From a virus, in IMG/VR virus record IMGVR_UViG_3300037277_000110, positions 1 to 64,000 of that record: DNA of 64,000 bases; one strand, written 5' to 3'. A model generated the notes under the pieces. That model made no database searches and was not told where the DNA came from. It worked only from the letters and a program-made list of their open reading frames with translations. Numbering within the stretch: the stretch's first letter is position 1; each line of letters starts with the position of its first letter. Shown here piece by piece: positions 13,627 to 23,242 of the stretch. The position numbers and the translations under genes were made by a program.

Positions 13627-14906
13627 TGGATAAATTAAAAGAAAAAATAGCCTTAATAGTTGATTGCGGACTATACGTCAGTTTTGCTGTTAGACTATCA
13701 AAAGACTTTAAAAAGGTATATTATTTTTCACCTTGGAACTCTGGTGGATTTGCCATTAAAGAGCGTTCACAGCCCGGAGAAGGATATGACGAAATTGAAC
13801 GTATAAACTGGATGTTTAAATATTCTGACAAACCCGGCGAATACTCCTTTGATAAAGTTGATATTTTTATTTTCCCATTTATATACTTTTCCGATCTTCA
13901 GGACCATCTTGTACATTTAGGTAAACGTGTTTGGGGAGCAAGGTATGGTGACGAAATAGAACTTGACAGATTAGGGGTAAAGAAAATATTGAAAGATGCC
14001 CATTTAGCTGTAGGGGCCCATACTCCAATAAAAGGGACTTCAAGACTTAGAGAATATCTTAAATCTCATAGAGACAAATTCATTAAAATATCCCATTGGA
14101 GAGGCTTAATAGACACCTTTCATCACGATAACTATAAACTATCAGAACCTATTTTAGATTACATAGACAACGAGCTAGGGGCCTACAAAACAGAAATGGA
14201 CTTCATTATTGAAGACCCTATACAGTGTGATGTTGAATCCGGGATTGATACTTATATTATAGATGGTCAAATACCTGATAAAGTGATGATTGGGGTCGAG
14301 ACAAAGGATGCAGGTTTTGTGGGTAAAGTATTTGATTATGATAAACTTCCAAAGGTTTTAAAGATGTCAACTACGAATTTGGCCAAGTATTTTAAGAAAA
14401 ATAACTTCAGAGGATTCTATTCGGATGAACAACGAATTAAAGGTAATGTGCCTTATCCTATTGATTTTACACCTAGAATTCCACTTCCCCCAGGTGAACT
14501 TTACGACTGCATGATTGAAAACTTGTCAGAAATAATCTGGTATGGTGCCGAGGGAATACTCGTTCAACCTAAATGGAAATATAAATGGGGAGCCGTAGTA
14601 ATTATACTCTCAGAATGGGCCGAAAAACATGATCAGCCAATTTATTTTCCGGAAGAGATTAAGGAGTATGTTAAGCTCAGAAACTCATCTAAAATAAAAG
14701 GGACTTATTATGTCATCCCCCAAGAAGCTGAATTAAAAGAAATCGGTGGAGTAGTAGGAGTTGGTAACACCCAAGAAGAAGCTATTGAAATGTGTAAGGC
14801 TAATTGTGAACAAGTAAAGGGTTATGGGTTAGTACTTAAATCAGATGCCCTTGACGTTTCTTCTGAAGAATTAGAAAAGGTTGAACAACTTGGTATTAAG
14901 TTTTAA
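13626..14906 (+). CDS. ATP-grasp-like protein
   Basis: 426 residues. The stretch YGDEIELDRLGVKKILKDA, then KFIKISHWRGLIDTFHH, then EMDFIIEDPI and a GVETKDAGFVGKV segment follow the order of ATP-grasp ligases (nucleotide-binding Lys, glycine-containing loops, acidic Mg2+ sites). Phage proteins of this kind are often annotated as PurD-like. The substrate is unknown. The C-terminal 60 residues contain a Gly-rich GGVVGVGNTQEEAIE segment like a small ligase-end domain. It overlaps the upstream gene by one base and the convergent gene by 11. Confidence 0.6.
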   Translation: MDKLKEKIALIVDCGLYVSFAVRLSKDFKKVYYFSPWNSGGFAIKERSQPGEGYDEIERINWMFKYSDKPGEYSFDKVDIFIFPFIYFSDLQDHLVHLGKRVWGARYGDEIELDRLGVKKILKDAHLAVGAHTPIKGTSRLREYLKSHRDKFIKISHWRGLIDTFHHDNYKLSEPILDYIDNELGAYKTEMDFIIEDPIQCDVESGIDTYIIDGQIPDKVMIGVETKDAGFVGKVFDYDKLPKVLKMSTTNLAKYFKKNNFRGFYSDEQRIKGNVPYPIDFTPRIPLPPGELYDCMIENLSEIIWYGAEGILVQPKWKYKWGAVVIILSEWAEKHDQPIYFPEEIKEYVKLRNSSKIKGTYYVIPQEAELKEIGGVVGVGNTQEEAIEMCKANCEQVKGYGLVLKSDALDVSSEELEKVEQLGIKF

Positions 14907-15204
14907 CCTTCCTACTTTTACCAGTAAAATAATCCAAAAGAACTTGTCTTAATTCCTCTTTATCAGCAAACGGAACTGAAGGTGTTGAAGCTAAGGCCCA
15001 TTCAGATGGCTTCATTACTACTATTGCCGATCCTTTATGTGGATAAACATCTGTATCATTAGTACATACTGCTACTGAATCATGATCTGAGTCTGATGAT
15101 GCTCCCACCATTTTAATCGAAGTTACATGTCCTTTGAAAATATCATAAGTTCTGATACCTTCTGTAAATGTTACATATCCCGTGTTATCTTGTATTGTTT
15201 TCAT
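14896..15204 (-). CDS. hypothetical protein downstream of virion genes
   Basis: 102 residues, soluble, with a Ser/Asp-rich middle (VGASSDSDHDSVAV) and a basic C terminus. No family is recognised. It is the last gene of the virion operon, separated from the DUF6496-like gene by a strong hairpin at 15220-15243. A minor virion or head-associated role is possible from position only. Confidence 0.5.
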   Translation of the reverse strand: MKTIQDNTGYVTFTEGIRTYDIFKGHVTSIKMVGASSDSDHDSVAVCTNDTDVYPHKGSAIVVMKPSEWALASTPSVPFADKEELRQVLLDYFTGKSRKVKT

Positions 15205-15219
15205 GTTGGTTTGAATAAT

Positions 15220-15243
15220 GATGCCGGAGTTGAGCCCGGCATC
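15220..15243 (-). terminator. strong hairpin, possible terminator
   Basis: GATGCCGG (15220-15227) pairs with CCGGCATC (15236-15243) across 8 bases. No T-run follows on the minus strand, so termination may be partial. It separates the small basic proteins from the last gene of the operon. Confidence 0.5.
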
Positions 15244-15245
15244 CG

Positions 15246-15416
15246 TTACTTTTTCTTTTTAGATTTTCTTTGTTGAGCATAAGCGGAAGCTATAGCTTGA
15301 CTATCAGCGACCTTTTTCCCGTGTTTCTTTTTAGTTTTAACATAGGTTTTACCCGAATGAAACTCAGAAATATTTTTCGATCGTGTTTTGTCTGATTTAC
15401 CCTTTTTTAGTGGCAT
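15246..15416 (-). CDS. small basic virion-type protein (DUF6496-like)
   Basis: 56 residues, very Lys-rich. It starts MPLKKGKSDKTRSKNISEF and ends AYAQQRKSKKKK, the pattern of small basic phage proteins I recall as DUF6496. Relatives occur beside virion genes of Bacteroidetes phages. It may bind packaged DNA or decorate the capsid. Its start overlaps the stop of the next Lys-rich gene. Confidence 0.7.
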   Translation of the reverse strand: MPLKKGKSDKTRSKNISEFHSGKTYVKTKKKHGKKVADSQAIASAYAQQRKSKKKK

Positions 15417-15526
15417 TACTTACTGTGTTTAGTCGGTTTAGGTGGTGTAGCAACTTTACCTTTACCCTTTTTCCCTAAATAAGGGGATTTCTTCATAATC
15501 TTTTTACCTTTTTTTACTTTTTTCAT
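15416..15526 (-). CDS. very small lysine-rich protein (36 aa)
   Basis: A 36-codon frame with about 40 percent Lys (MKKVKKGKKIMKKSPYLGKK), ending in a Pro-rich tail. It overlaps the DUF6496-like gene by one base and follows the large ejection protein. A DNA-condensing virion component is plausible, by composition only. Confidence 0.55.
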   Translation of the reverse strand: MKKVKKGKKIMKKSPYLGKKGKGKVATPPKPTKHSK

Positions 15527-15566
15527 GGCTTTAAATTTTTAATCAAAATTAATAAATTTTTAAATA

Positions 15567-18500
15567 TCAATCTTCTTCAGATATTTCCTTTTTCTCTTCA
15601 TCAAGTTCATCATGTGATTCTAAATATTTTTTATATATTTGTTTTACTTCATCAGATAATTCAAAGTCTTCATTTTTTATATAAGATTCAGAAAGTCTCT
15701 TCATATCTTTTGATATGTATTTTGCTAGTTTTTCTTTTTCTTTCTCCTTTTTAATTTCTTTTAATTCTGTTATGGCTTTTTGAAGGTTACTTATTTCAGA
15801 ATTATTCCTTTTGTAATACGATAGGTCATCTTTTAAGTTATTATCCTTTAAATATTGTTTAAAGTCTTTATAAGACATTTCAGACATTTTTTTATTTGCA
15901 TCGGTATTTACTTTGTCCAGTTTATGAACTACTTCAGTATATCCTTCAAGAGTAGGTTTGTCAAACATCCCTTTACCAGTTATGCCCGAAGGATCATGCT
16001 TCATTTGAAATTGTTTAACCCGTTTTTCAACATCTCTCTGGTCAGGAGTAGGAACTTGTTCTCGTAACCACGGAAATCCCATTTTAAGTTGTTCGGCAAA
16101 TGTCTCTGGTTTCCGTTTTTCTTCCTTATCCATAAACCCGGCTATATCGCGACTTATTTGAGGGGTTAAAATAGAAGTCCCAAAGTTTTCTAAAAATTGA
16201 TTAAGTTTTTGTGGATTACTTATCATATCCATAGTCCTGTTATCAAGAAATGGAGTCTCATGAATAGTATTAAGTAGTATAGACTCCGCCGATGGAATAA
16301 AGTTATGCGTTCTTTTCCAAGTTTCCTGTTCATCAGGGTCCTTTATCCACTTAGGAACTTTACCAAATTCATTTTTAGCTTCAGCATAGAGTTTAAGTAC
16401 AAGTAAGTCTGGATGGTGAGTTAACCATTTAGGTATTTCCCAACCACCGATTTTAAACTTTTTCTTTTCATCAACCGACACCCAATTGGTAGATAATGCC
16501 ATAATACCTAAAGCAGCCCCAGGTAATCCATTTTTAAAAGCTACCAATGCTTTATCAGCATCTTCCGGGGACATCTTTTCAAAACCACCTCTTATTCTCC
16601 ATGCGAATTCTAGTAATCCACCCCAAGACCGAGCGGTCTTTATTGTGTAATTAGTCGGAACTCCAACAATAGGAAATAAAAATTTTGAAATATAATATCC
16701 TGCTTTTAAGTTAGGTCTCATCCATGCTTGTGTTACTTTTAACAGGGTAGACAATTTATTTTTATTCATCATAATCCTCTGATCTGCTTTTTCAGCAGCT
16801 TGAGCCTCGATTATTTTTTGAATCCCCGGATCAGATACATCCCTACCTTCTTTATTATAATAGTCAGTAAGTCGTTGAGCGTACTTATTAAAAGTAGATC
16901 TCCATAAGGGATATTTTTCAGCGCCGTGAAGTTTCCCGAAATTAAGATTAAATTCAGCCATATCTTCTTTACCTCTTTTTGCAACTCCATAAAGTTCATG
17001 GGTATGAGGATCAGAAGTAAGATACGATACAGCATCTTTATAAACTTGTGGTTCCAATAAAGTTTTAGCGTCTAATTTTAATGACTTTAAATTAAACTGA
17101 CCTTCAGTCATTGATTTTTTAGCAAGCTTTGGAAATAATAATTTAGCAATACCTGTCATTAGTACATCTTTAGGATTACTCCAAGCAAGTTCTAATACAG
17201 TATAATTAGCCAGTTTACCAAGCGTTTTTATCCCGGAAAGAAGAAATATTCCAGTTCTTATTTTAAGAAACTTATCTAAAAACTTTTCCCATCCCGGACG
17301 TTTACTCATCATATCCCGGTATCTTTCAGTCTCCCATTTATTTTTTAGATTCTGATATTCTGCCTTGGCATCTTCCAAAGCTTTATTAGGTTTATATTCT
17401 GCTCTTTCAGGAGTAGTATAGTCTTTAGCCTCAATTTTAGCTTTTAATTTTGCACTCCTTTTTAACTGAGATATTAACTTACGTTCTTCAGGAACTACTT
17501 TCTTTTCTTGTTCAATATTATACTTTCCTAAATATTTTTCAACATCCTTAACTGTCCAGTTTGGATAAATGTCTTTTACTTCATCGAGTACATTACGAAC
17601 AACTTCATCAAGTTTAACAATTCCCTGGTAAACTTTCTCAGCAGCTATTTTACCTATTTCGCCCGCGATTTCAAGATCGATATTAAGAGGTAAACCAGCA
17701 CTGGCCTGTTCTTTTCTCAGTCCAGCTAATTCTTTTAAACGACTTTTATAATTTACAATACGTTCATTGGAATTAGCAATAGCTGTATCAGTTTTAAGGG
17801 CCCGATCTGCTTTTTTTTGTTCTTTAGATTTAGCGAGTAAATCCTGAAGTAACTTTTTTTGATCTACTTCTTTTTTTACCTGATCTTCAAGGTCCTTAAT
17901 TTTAATCTGAGCTTCTTTAAGTTTTTGATAAGTTTCTTTAACCTCTAACTTCTGTTCAGGAGTAAGTTCTTTTAATCCCCGACCAGACATAAATTGTTGT
18001 TCCATATTAAATATGGACATTTCACTATCAACATAAGCTTTACGTAGGTTAAATATATTAGATGCTTCACGGCCTATTTTAGCAGCAGCCAGATCGTTTT
18101 TAGCCATCTTATCGTATAGGGCCATCAACTCATCAGCATTCTTATTCTTAGCTTTCTCATCAGTTAATTCTCCTTTTTGTTTCAGAAGCTTTACTTCTTC
18201 ATTTTTTAACTTCCCGCGATGATATAATAAAGCAGCTTCATCTTCCAAAGAGCCCGTGTTCTCTTTAATTATTCGATCAGTTACTTTATCCGGATCGATC
18301 TCTCCTTTATCAACTTTTACCTTTACATCTTCAAAAGCTTTTTTAGTATCAGTATCCTGAAGAGCATCTTTCATTTTATCTAAAGCTTCAGTACCTTGTC
18401 TTTTATTTACTTCGTTATCGGCCACAGCTCTTTTTAACGAAGTAGTCTGTTCATCACTTGGCTTAGTTAAATTCCCTTCTTTGTCAAATTCAGTCCCAGT

Positions 18501-20831
18501 CTTATCAATTATATAACCATTTTCGGTTTTAGTTATACCGGCCATTTCTCCTTTTTTGACATTTTCAAAAGCAGCTTTAGCCAAAGCCTCTTCCTTGGAA
18601 CTAGCTTTTATTTCTTTAACCGGTATATCCTCCATGCCAGCTTCTTTAGCTGCATTGAATTTATTATGCCCTTCAACAATGTTTTTTTCTCCTGTTTCAG
18701 GATCTTTCCAGATAGTTACCGGATTTTCTTCAGTCGGTAAATCAGCTTTTACACCTTCAGTTTTACCAGTTTCCATATCTGATTCTGGCTTATATTGGAA
18801 AGATTCAGGATCGGTTACTAAATTGGTAACCTTTTCAGTTTCACCAGGGATATACTCGTCAATTTCATTTTCAGATTTAGCTTTTTTAGGGACTTTTAAT
18901 ACATCCTTCAATTCTTTCTTAGCCTGTTCCTTTTCAGATTTATACACATCCTGATCCATCGGATCATCAATACCTTTTATCGTTTCATCAAAGAATTTTT
19001 GTTTTACTGCCTGGCGATCCTTAATAAGTGGAATAAGTTCTTTGTCAATTTCAGCTTTACGAGCTTTACCTTCAACCGGATCTAAACCATCACGTTCTTT
19101 CATTAATGATTTTAACTGTTCATCTTCCGGGAATGCTTTTTTAGGTTCCAATGTATTAAGTTCATTCTGAAGCTTTCCTATTTGTTCGATGTTTGGATTT
19201 TCTTTAGCTAGTTCTCCGTTTATCTCATTATTGAGTAATGAAATCTTTTCTTTTTCTACCCGTGGCTCAGTGATAAATTCTATTTTCTGCTTTATATCTT
19301 CAATTCGGTTTTTATTTACAGTCTGGAAAGATTCATCCAGACCTTCATTTTGTTTGGTCAAGTAATCTTTTTCAAGTACCATTCCGGTCGCGCGAGCTAT
19401 GTCATCAAAAGGAATGTTTTTAGGAACTTTCCCAATAGCTACATCTAAAGTTTGTTTGGCATTTTGAATGTCACCATAAATAGAAGTAGCCTTATCCATA
19501 AGAGCCCATGTGATCCCAGCCTCATTTACCCCTTCCATTATATCTTTATTAGGGTTAGTCGTAGCTTGTTCGACTAAGTTATTAGATAGTTGAGTACTAG
19601 CTCCTATTGCGTATCCCTTTAACGCTGGTGAAGTAGCTTTAGCTAATGTTTCAGCACTATTTGTAAATAACGTCCCGTATGATTTTTCAAGTAATGATTT
19701 GGCCTGTTGTTCACCTTGTTCGGTAATTAATTTTTTGGCATTATTGATAATCTGATTACCTCCAATAGATCCAAGTGCGACAAAGTTTAAAGCTGACATA
19801 ATCCCAGAGTAAACTTTTGCAGCTTGGGAAGCATCGGAGTCTTTTATATCTTCCATTTTTTTAATACCCTCACCAAGGGCTAATCCCTGAATAACTTGAG
19901 TCCCTACACCAGCTTCGTTACCTACTGCCATAGAAATAAGAAGTGGAACTTGTTCGATAATATTTAAAGCAGCCTTACCACTTGCTGCCCCATAATTACC
20001 TTCTTTTAAGCTTACATCTATGTCATCCTGAAAGTATTTAGCTTTTTGGGCGTATATCTGTTGTCCTTGCTGGTAATAATCACCTAATCCTAATTTATTG
20101 GAGTAAGGGATAACAGATTCAATAACCCTTGAAAGGTCAGCTCCAACTCCGGCAGCTCCGGCAGTTAAAGCATAATAAGCAGACTTTAAAAATGATTTAT
20201 CCTTTAATCCTTCTTCATTCTGAACTTCCTGAATGGCATCATCTAAATGTTTACCATATTTTTCAAGATCATTTTTAGGAACTACATACCTATCGCCTTG
20301 TTTAATAAGTCCATATTTGTTTGCTGATTCATCAAGTTCTTTCTGGTAATTTTCTGATAAAGCTTTTAAATCCTGATGAGGATTAGCTTTTATTAGTTCA
20401 GTATACTTACTATCTAGTAAGTTTTTCTGAGAATTTATATTATTGATTTTTTCATCGGGGGTTGGATAATTCTTAAACGTACCTGTAGCTCCCCATTTTT
20501 CTTTTGCCTTAGCAACAGCTTTTTGAGTAAATAATTCCTGTGCAGTAGGAGGTTTTGGTTTTGGAGCTTCCGGCGGAGCCTGTTGAATTTTACTATCAAA
20601 AGGCATAGGAGTTTCAGTCTGCCATCCGCTTTGGTCGTTTGTTTGTTGCCCGCTTGTCCCTACTGGTTGTGATTCTGATTGTGATGGTAAAGTTTGTTGA
20701 CTTTCGTTCCCACTTAATTGAGATCCATCTGAATTTAAACCATTTGAATCCGAAGAGTCTTTTTTTTTTACTTTAAACTCAGAAAATTCGTCTTCGTCCT
20801 TAACCTTAAATTGTGAAAATTCGTCTGGCAT
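15567..20831 (-). CDS. very large internal virion (ejection) protein with ParB-like domain
   Basis: 1754 residues, the longest gene here. The first 100 residues are disordered, with a repeated D[E/D]FS[E/Q]FKVK motif. An Ala/Gly-rich membrane-like region lies at about 220-400, long coiled coils at about 500-650 and 880-1050, and a ParB-like segment (IVEGHNKFNAAKEAGMEDIP) at about 715-740. A hydrophobic region occurs near 1200 and charged helices form the C terminus. Giant proteins of this kind sit inside the head and are ejected with the DNA. Position after the nozzle-like and smaller ejection-type genes supports this. The ParB-like part could bind or nick DNA. Confidence 0.7.
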   Translation of the reverse strand: MPDEFSQFKVKDEDEFSEFKVKKKDSSDSNGLNSDGSQLSGNESQQTLPSQSESQPVGTSGQQTNDQSGWQTETPMPFDSKIQQAPPEAPKPKPPTAQELFTQKAVAKAKEKWGATGTFKNYPTPDEKINNINSQKNLLDSKYTELIKANPHQDLKALSENYQKELDESANKYGLIKQGDRYVVPKNDLEKYGKHLDDAIQEVQNEEGLKDKSFLKSAYYALTAGAAGVGADLSRVIESVIPYSNKLGLGDYYQQGQQIYAQKAKYFQDDIDVSLKEGNYGAASGKAALNIIEQVPLLISMAVGNEAGVGTQVIQGLALGEGIKKMEDIKDSDASQAAKVYSGIMSALNFVALGSIGGNQIINNAKKLITEQGEQQAKSLLEKSYGTLFTNSAETLAKATSPALKGYAIGASTQLSNNLVEQATTNPNKDIMEGVNEAGITWALMDKATSIYGDIQNAKQTLDVAIGKVPKNIPFDDIARATGMVLEKDYLTKQNEGLDESFQTVNKNRIEDIKQKIEFITEPRVEKEKISLLNNEINGELAKENPNIEQIGKLQNELNTLEPKKAFPEDEQLKSLMKERDGLDPVEGKARKAEIDKELIPLIKDRQAVKQKFFDETIKGIDDPMDQDVYKSEKEQAKKELKDVLKVPKKAKSENEIDEYIPGETEKVTNLVTDPESFQYKPESDMETGKTEGVKADLPTEENPVTIWKDPETGEKNIVEGHNKFNAAKEAGMEDIPVKEIKASSKEEALAKAAFENVKKGEMAGITKTENGYIIDKTGTEFDKEGNLTKPSDEQTTSLKRAVADNEVNKRQGTEALDKMKDALQDTDTKKAFEDVKVKVDKGEIDPDKVTDRIIKENTGSLEDEAALLYHRGKLKNEEVKLLKQKGELTDEKAKNKNADELMALYDKMAKNDLAAAKIGREASNIFNLRKAYVDSEMSIFNMEQQFMSGRGLKELTPEQKLEVKETYQKLKEAQIKIKDLEDQVKKEVDQKKLLQDLLAKSKEQKKADRALKTDTAIANSNERIVNYKSRLKELAGLRKEQASAGLPLNIDLEIAGEIGKIAAEKVYQGIVKLDEVVRNVLDEVKDIYPNWTVKDVEKYLGKYNIEQEKKVVPEERKLISQLKRSAKLKAKIEAKDYTTPERAEYKPNKALEDAKAEYQNLKNKWETERYRDMMSKRPGWEKFLDKFLKIRTGIFLLSGIKTLGKLANYTVLELAWSNPKDVLMTGIAKLLFPKLAKKSMTEGQFNLKSLKLDAKTLLEPQVYKDAVSYLTSDPHTHELYGVAKRGKEDMAEFNLNFGKLHGAEKYPLWRSTFNKYAQRLTDYYNKEGRDVSDPGIQKIIEAQAAEKADQRIMMNKNKLSTLLKVTQAWMRPNLKAGYYISKFLFPIVGVPTNYTIKTARSWGGLLEFAWRIRGGFEKMSPEDADKALVAFKNGLPGAALGIMALSTNWVSVDEKKKFKIGGWEIPKWLTHHPDLLVLKLYAEAKNEFGKVPKWIKDPDEQETWKRTHNFIPSAESILLNTIHETPFLDNRTMDMISNPQKLNQFLENFGTSILTPQISRDIAGFMDKEEKRKPETFAEQLKMGFPWLREQVPTPDQRDVEKRVKQFQMKHDPSGITGKGMFDKPTLEGYTEVVHKLDKVNTDANKKMSEMSYKDFKQYLKDNNLKDDLSYYKRNNSEISNLQKAITELKEIKKEKEKEKLAKYISKDMKRLSESYIKNEDFELSDEVKQIYKKYLESHDELDEEKKEISEED

Positions 20832-22468
20832 TATTTTATTTTTTTAGCTTTTGGATATTTCTTTAAAAATTTATCTCTCATCTCTTTTTGTTCTGGGGGA
20901 AATTGATACTTTTCTCCGTTTACAATATAAGTTTCAAGACTTGTTGTTTTGGTTTCTTTAGTAGCTTCTTCCTTATAATCTGGATCTTGTTCCCCTTGAT
21001 CTATAGTTAATGGAATATCGTCAATATTAACAGCATCACCATTACTTGTTTTTATATCATGAACATTATTAGGAAATTTAGTCTTTAAAAGTCCTTTAGT
21101 TTCGTCATTAATAAGAAACTTTTTACCTGACTTTGTTTCTCCTGTTGCTCGTAATTGATAACCCTTTCTAACCTTACCGCCTTTTTCTAAATAAAATTTA
21201 TTAGATTCTCCATCTTCCGATCTATGAGGAATCATACCTTTACTATTATAAGGATAATATTTAATTAATAAATTAGATACATCAGTTGTAGATCCGGGAG
21301 ATGTTTTTTTAATTTTACCAGTATTCTTATCAACTTCTTGACTTAAATGTAATGATCCTACCATCCCAGAAGCAAAAGAATATACTGTGCCTTCCGATTT
21401 TACATATCCTTTTTTATCTTCTCCCCCATAAGTCTTATTCCAATAAGCATTTTTATCAACAGGCTTACCGTTTTTATCTAAAACAGGCTTACCGTTTTTA
21501 TCTAATTCAGGTTCAAATGGCTTAGTAGGATATTCCCCTAAATTAATAGGTATTTCGTCTTCGGCACTTGAAGGGGTTCCTTGTATTTTATTTACTCTGT
21601 CTTTATTAAAAATCCATGCAGGAGGTGTTGGTTTAGTCTCATTACTTACCATGTTTTTTTGGTAATATTCATTATATTTATCCCAAACAAAATCTTTAAT
21701 AGCTTTACCTTGATCTTTTTCAGGATATTTGTCTAAGTATTTTTTCTTTTCATCATACGGTAATTTACCAAATTGATCAACAACTGTTGCATTTAACCTT
21801 ATATCTTCATGTATAAGATATGTCATTTGGGCTTTTCTCTCTTCTTCAGTAGCCACACGTGTTATTTTATCAGTTGTGGTTTTCCCATTTTTATCTACAC
21901 TATTAGCCCACTCTTGTTTTTTCCCAGTTAAATCCTTACCAGCCTTTACAAAATACCCTTCTAGGCTATCATATTTTTTTGGCATTAATAAGTCTTCCGG
22001 AAGTTCTCCTGATTTATAAAAATCATGAGTTTTATTCCAGAATTCTACATCATCATAATCTCCCTTTAATTTATCTTTTCGGATTACACTATAAGCTTGT
22101 TTCCACTGTTCTTCATTGGACTTTATTTTATTCTGCCAAGAAACTAATGCGTTTCTGGCTTGTTGCATTTTTATTTTTGATTGGAGTCCGGGTTTATAGT
22201 TAGAGTCTCTATATTCCTTTCCAGCTAATTCTACAAATTGTTGAGTTTTATCACCTTGCATCTTCTGAAGTTCATTACTGATCATTTCTTCAGGTGGAAC
22301 ATTTGTTAAATCTAAATATTCTTTTTCACGCTTTTGACGTTGAGCTTCATTATACCTCTGTTGTTCAAGATTAGAGTCATGAAATCTATTCTGCGAAGCA
22401 ATGACAGACTGACCTAATTCACTCCAATCCTCCGCTGGACGTACTCCTTTAAAAACCGAAACTGGCAT
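20831..22468 (-). CDS. predicted virion protein, disordered and charged
   Basis: 545 residues, Lys/Glu/Asp-rich and largely helical or disordered, without a recognised domain. A short direct repeat, DKNGKPV(L), occurs near residue 325. It overlaps both neighbours by one base (TAATG), between a small Gln/Gly-rich ejection-type gene and the giant ejection protein, so it is probably a second internal virion protein. Confidence 0.55.
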   Translation of the reverse strand: MPVSVFKGVRPAEDWSELGQSVIASQNRFHDSNLEQQRYNEAQRQKREKEYLDLTNVPPEEMISNELQKMQGDKTQQFVELAGKEYRDSNYKPGLQSKIKMQQARNALVSWQNKIKSNEEQWKQAYSVIRKDKLKGDYDDVEFWNKTHDFYKSGELPEDLLMPKKYDSLEGYFVKAGKDLTGKKQEWANSVDKNGKTTTDKITRVATEEERKAQMTYLIHEDIRLNATVVDQFGKLPYDEKKKYLDKYPEKDQGKAIKDFVWDKYNEYYQKNMVSNETKPTPPAWIFNKDRVNKIQGTPSSAEDEIPINLGEYPTKPFEPELDKNGKPVLDKNGKPVDKNAYWNKTYGGEDKKGYVKSEGTVYSFASGMVGSLHLSQEVDKNTGKIKKTSPGSTTDVSNLLIKYYPYNSKGMIPHRSEDGESNKFYLEKGGKVRKGYQLRATGETKSGKKFLINDETKGLLKTKFPNNVHDIKTSNGDAVNIDDIPLTIDQGEQDPDYKEEATKETKTTSLETYIVNGEKYQFPPEQKEMRDKFLKKYPKAKKIK

Positions 22469-23187
22469 TAACCTGTAGTTTTATATGATGAATTATCATT
22501 AGCATTATAATCAACCCCTTGTCCACTATTTAAGGCAGCACTGGTATCACTTTGTATCTGACCAGTATTAATACCGGAATTATTACCACCATTATTCCCA
22601 TTACCATACCAAGAAGAGAAATTCATATTACCTGCTCCATTAGCAGCTACAGCTCCCCCTTGTTGCATTAAACTTCTATTAGAACTCCATTCATTTATTT
22701 TACTCTGCATTTGTCTCTGCCAAGGAGCATTCTTATTGTATTCAAATTCCATGTCAGAATATTTAGCTGATTCATTCAATGCTTGAGATAATCTATCTTG
22801 ATTGGCTTGGTAATATTGTTGTTGCTGAACCGCCAGATTGTTATAAGCGTTCATTTCACTTTTATATAGATCATTAGCAGCCCCCAATGAAGATGTTGGA
22901 TTATCCGACATATTTTGGATATTTCTTAACCCGGACTGACCAGCTTGCTGTATATTTTGTTCCATTTGACCCTGTCCCGGAAGCTGTCTACTGCCAGCAT
23001 TATTTTTAGCCAACTCCAACATTTGCTTTACTTCTTCAGGTCGGGTATAGACAGGCATATTCTTTTCAAGAGCCGAAATCTCTTTCTTATTTTTGTTGGC
23101 ATGAATAGCCCCGTAGATGCTTCCAACCATCCCTACCCCACTCTGGATGAGTCCGCCCCACATCCCACTACCACCCATATCAGCCAT
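22468..23187 (-). CDS. predicted internal virion/DNA-transfer protein
   Basis: 239 residues. The Gly-rich hydrophobic N terminus (GGLIQSGVGMVGSIYGAI) could insert in a membrane. It is followed by a Gln-rich helical middle (AVQQQQYYQANQDRLSQA) and a Gly/Asn-rich tail. This composition is typical of small phage ejection proteins that form a channel during DNA entry. It starts 26 bases downstream of a promoter whose dyad directly abuts the box. Confidence 0.6.
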   Translation of the reverse strand: MADMGGSGMWGGLIQSGVGMVGSIYGAIHANKNKKEISALEKNMPVYTRPEEVKQMLELAKNNAGSRQLPGQGQMEQNIQQAGQSGLRNIQNMSDNPTSSLGAANDLYKSEMNAYNNLAVQQQQYYQANQDRLSQALNESAKYSDMEFEYNKNAPWQRQMQSKINEWSSNRSLMQQGGAVAANGAGNMNFSSWYGNGNNGGNNSGINTGQIQSDTSAALNSGQGVDYNANDNSSYKTTG

Positions 23188-23212
23188 AATATTTAATATT
23201 TAAATGTTACAA

Positions 23213-23234
23213 CAAAATTAATGTTTTTTAGCAT
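23213..23234 (-). promoter_or_regulatory. dyad-type late promoter
   Basis: On the minus strand TAATTTTG (23213-23220) matches TAnnTTTG and directly abuts the imperfect dyad ATGTTTTTTAGCAT (23221-23234). The next start is at 23187. Confidence 0.6.
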
Positions 23235-23242
23235 ATATATTT

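Noticed and set aside
16811-18954. Frames on either strand inside the giant ejection-protein gene
   Set aside because: They are shadows of a continuous 1754-codon frame with strong domain structure.
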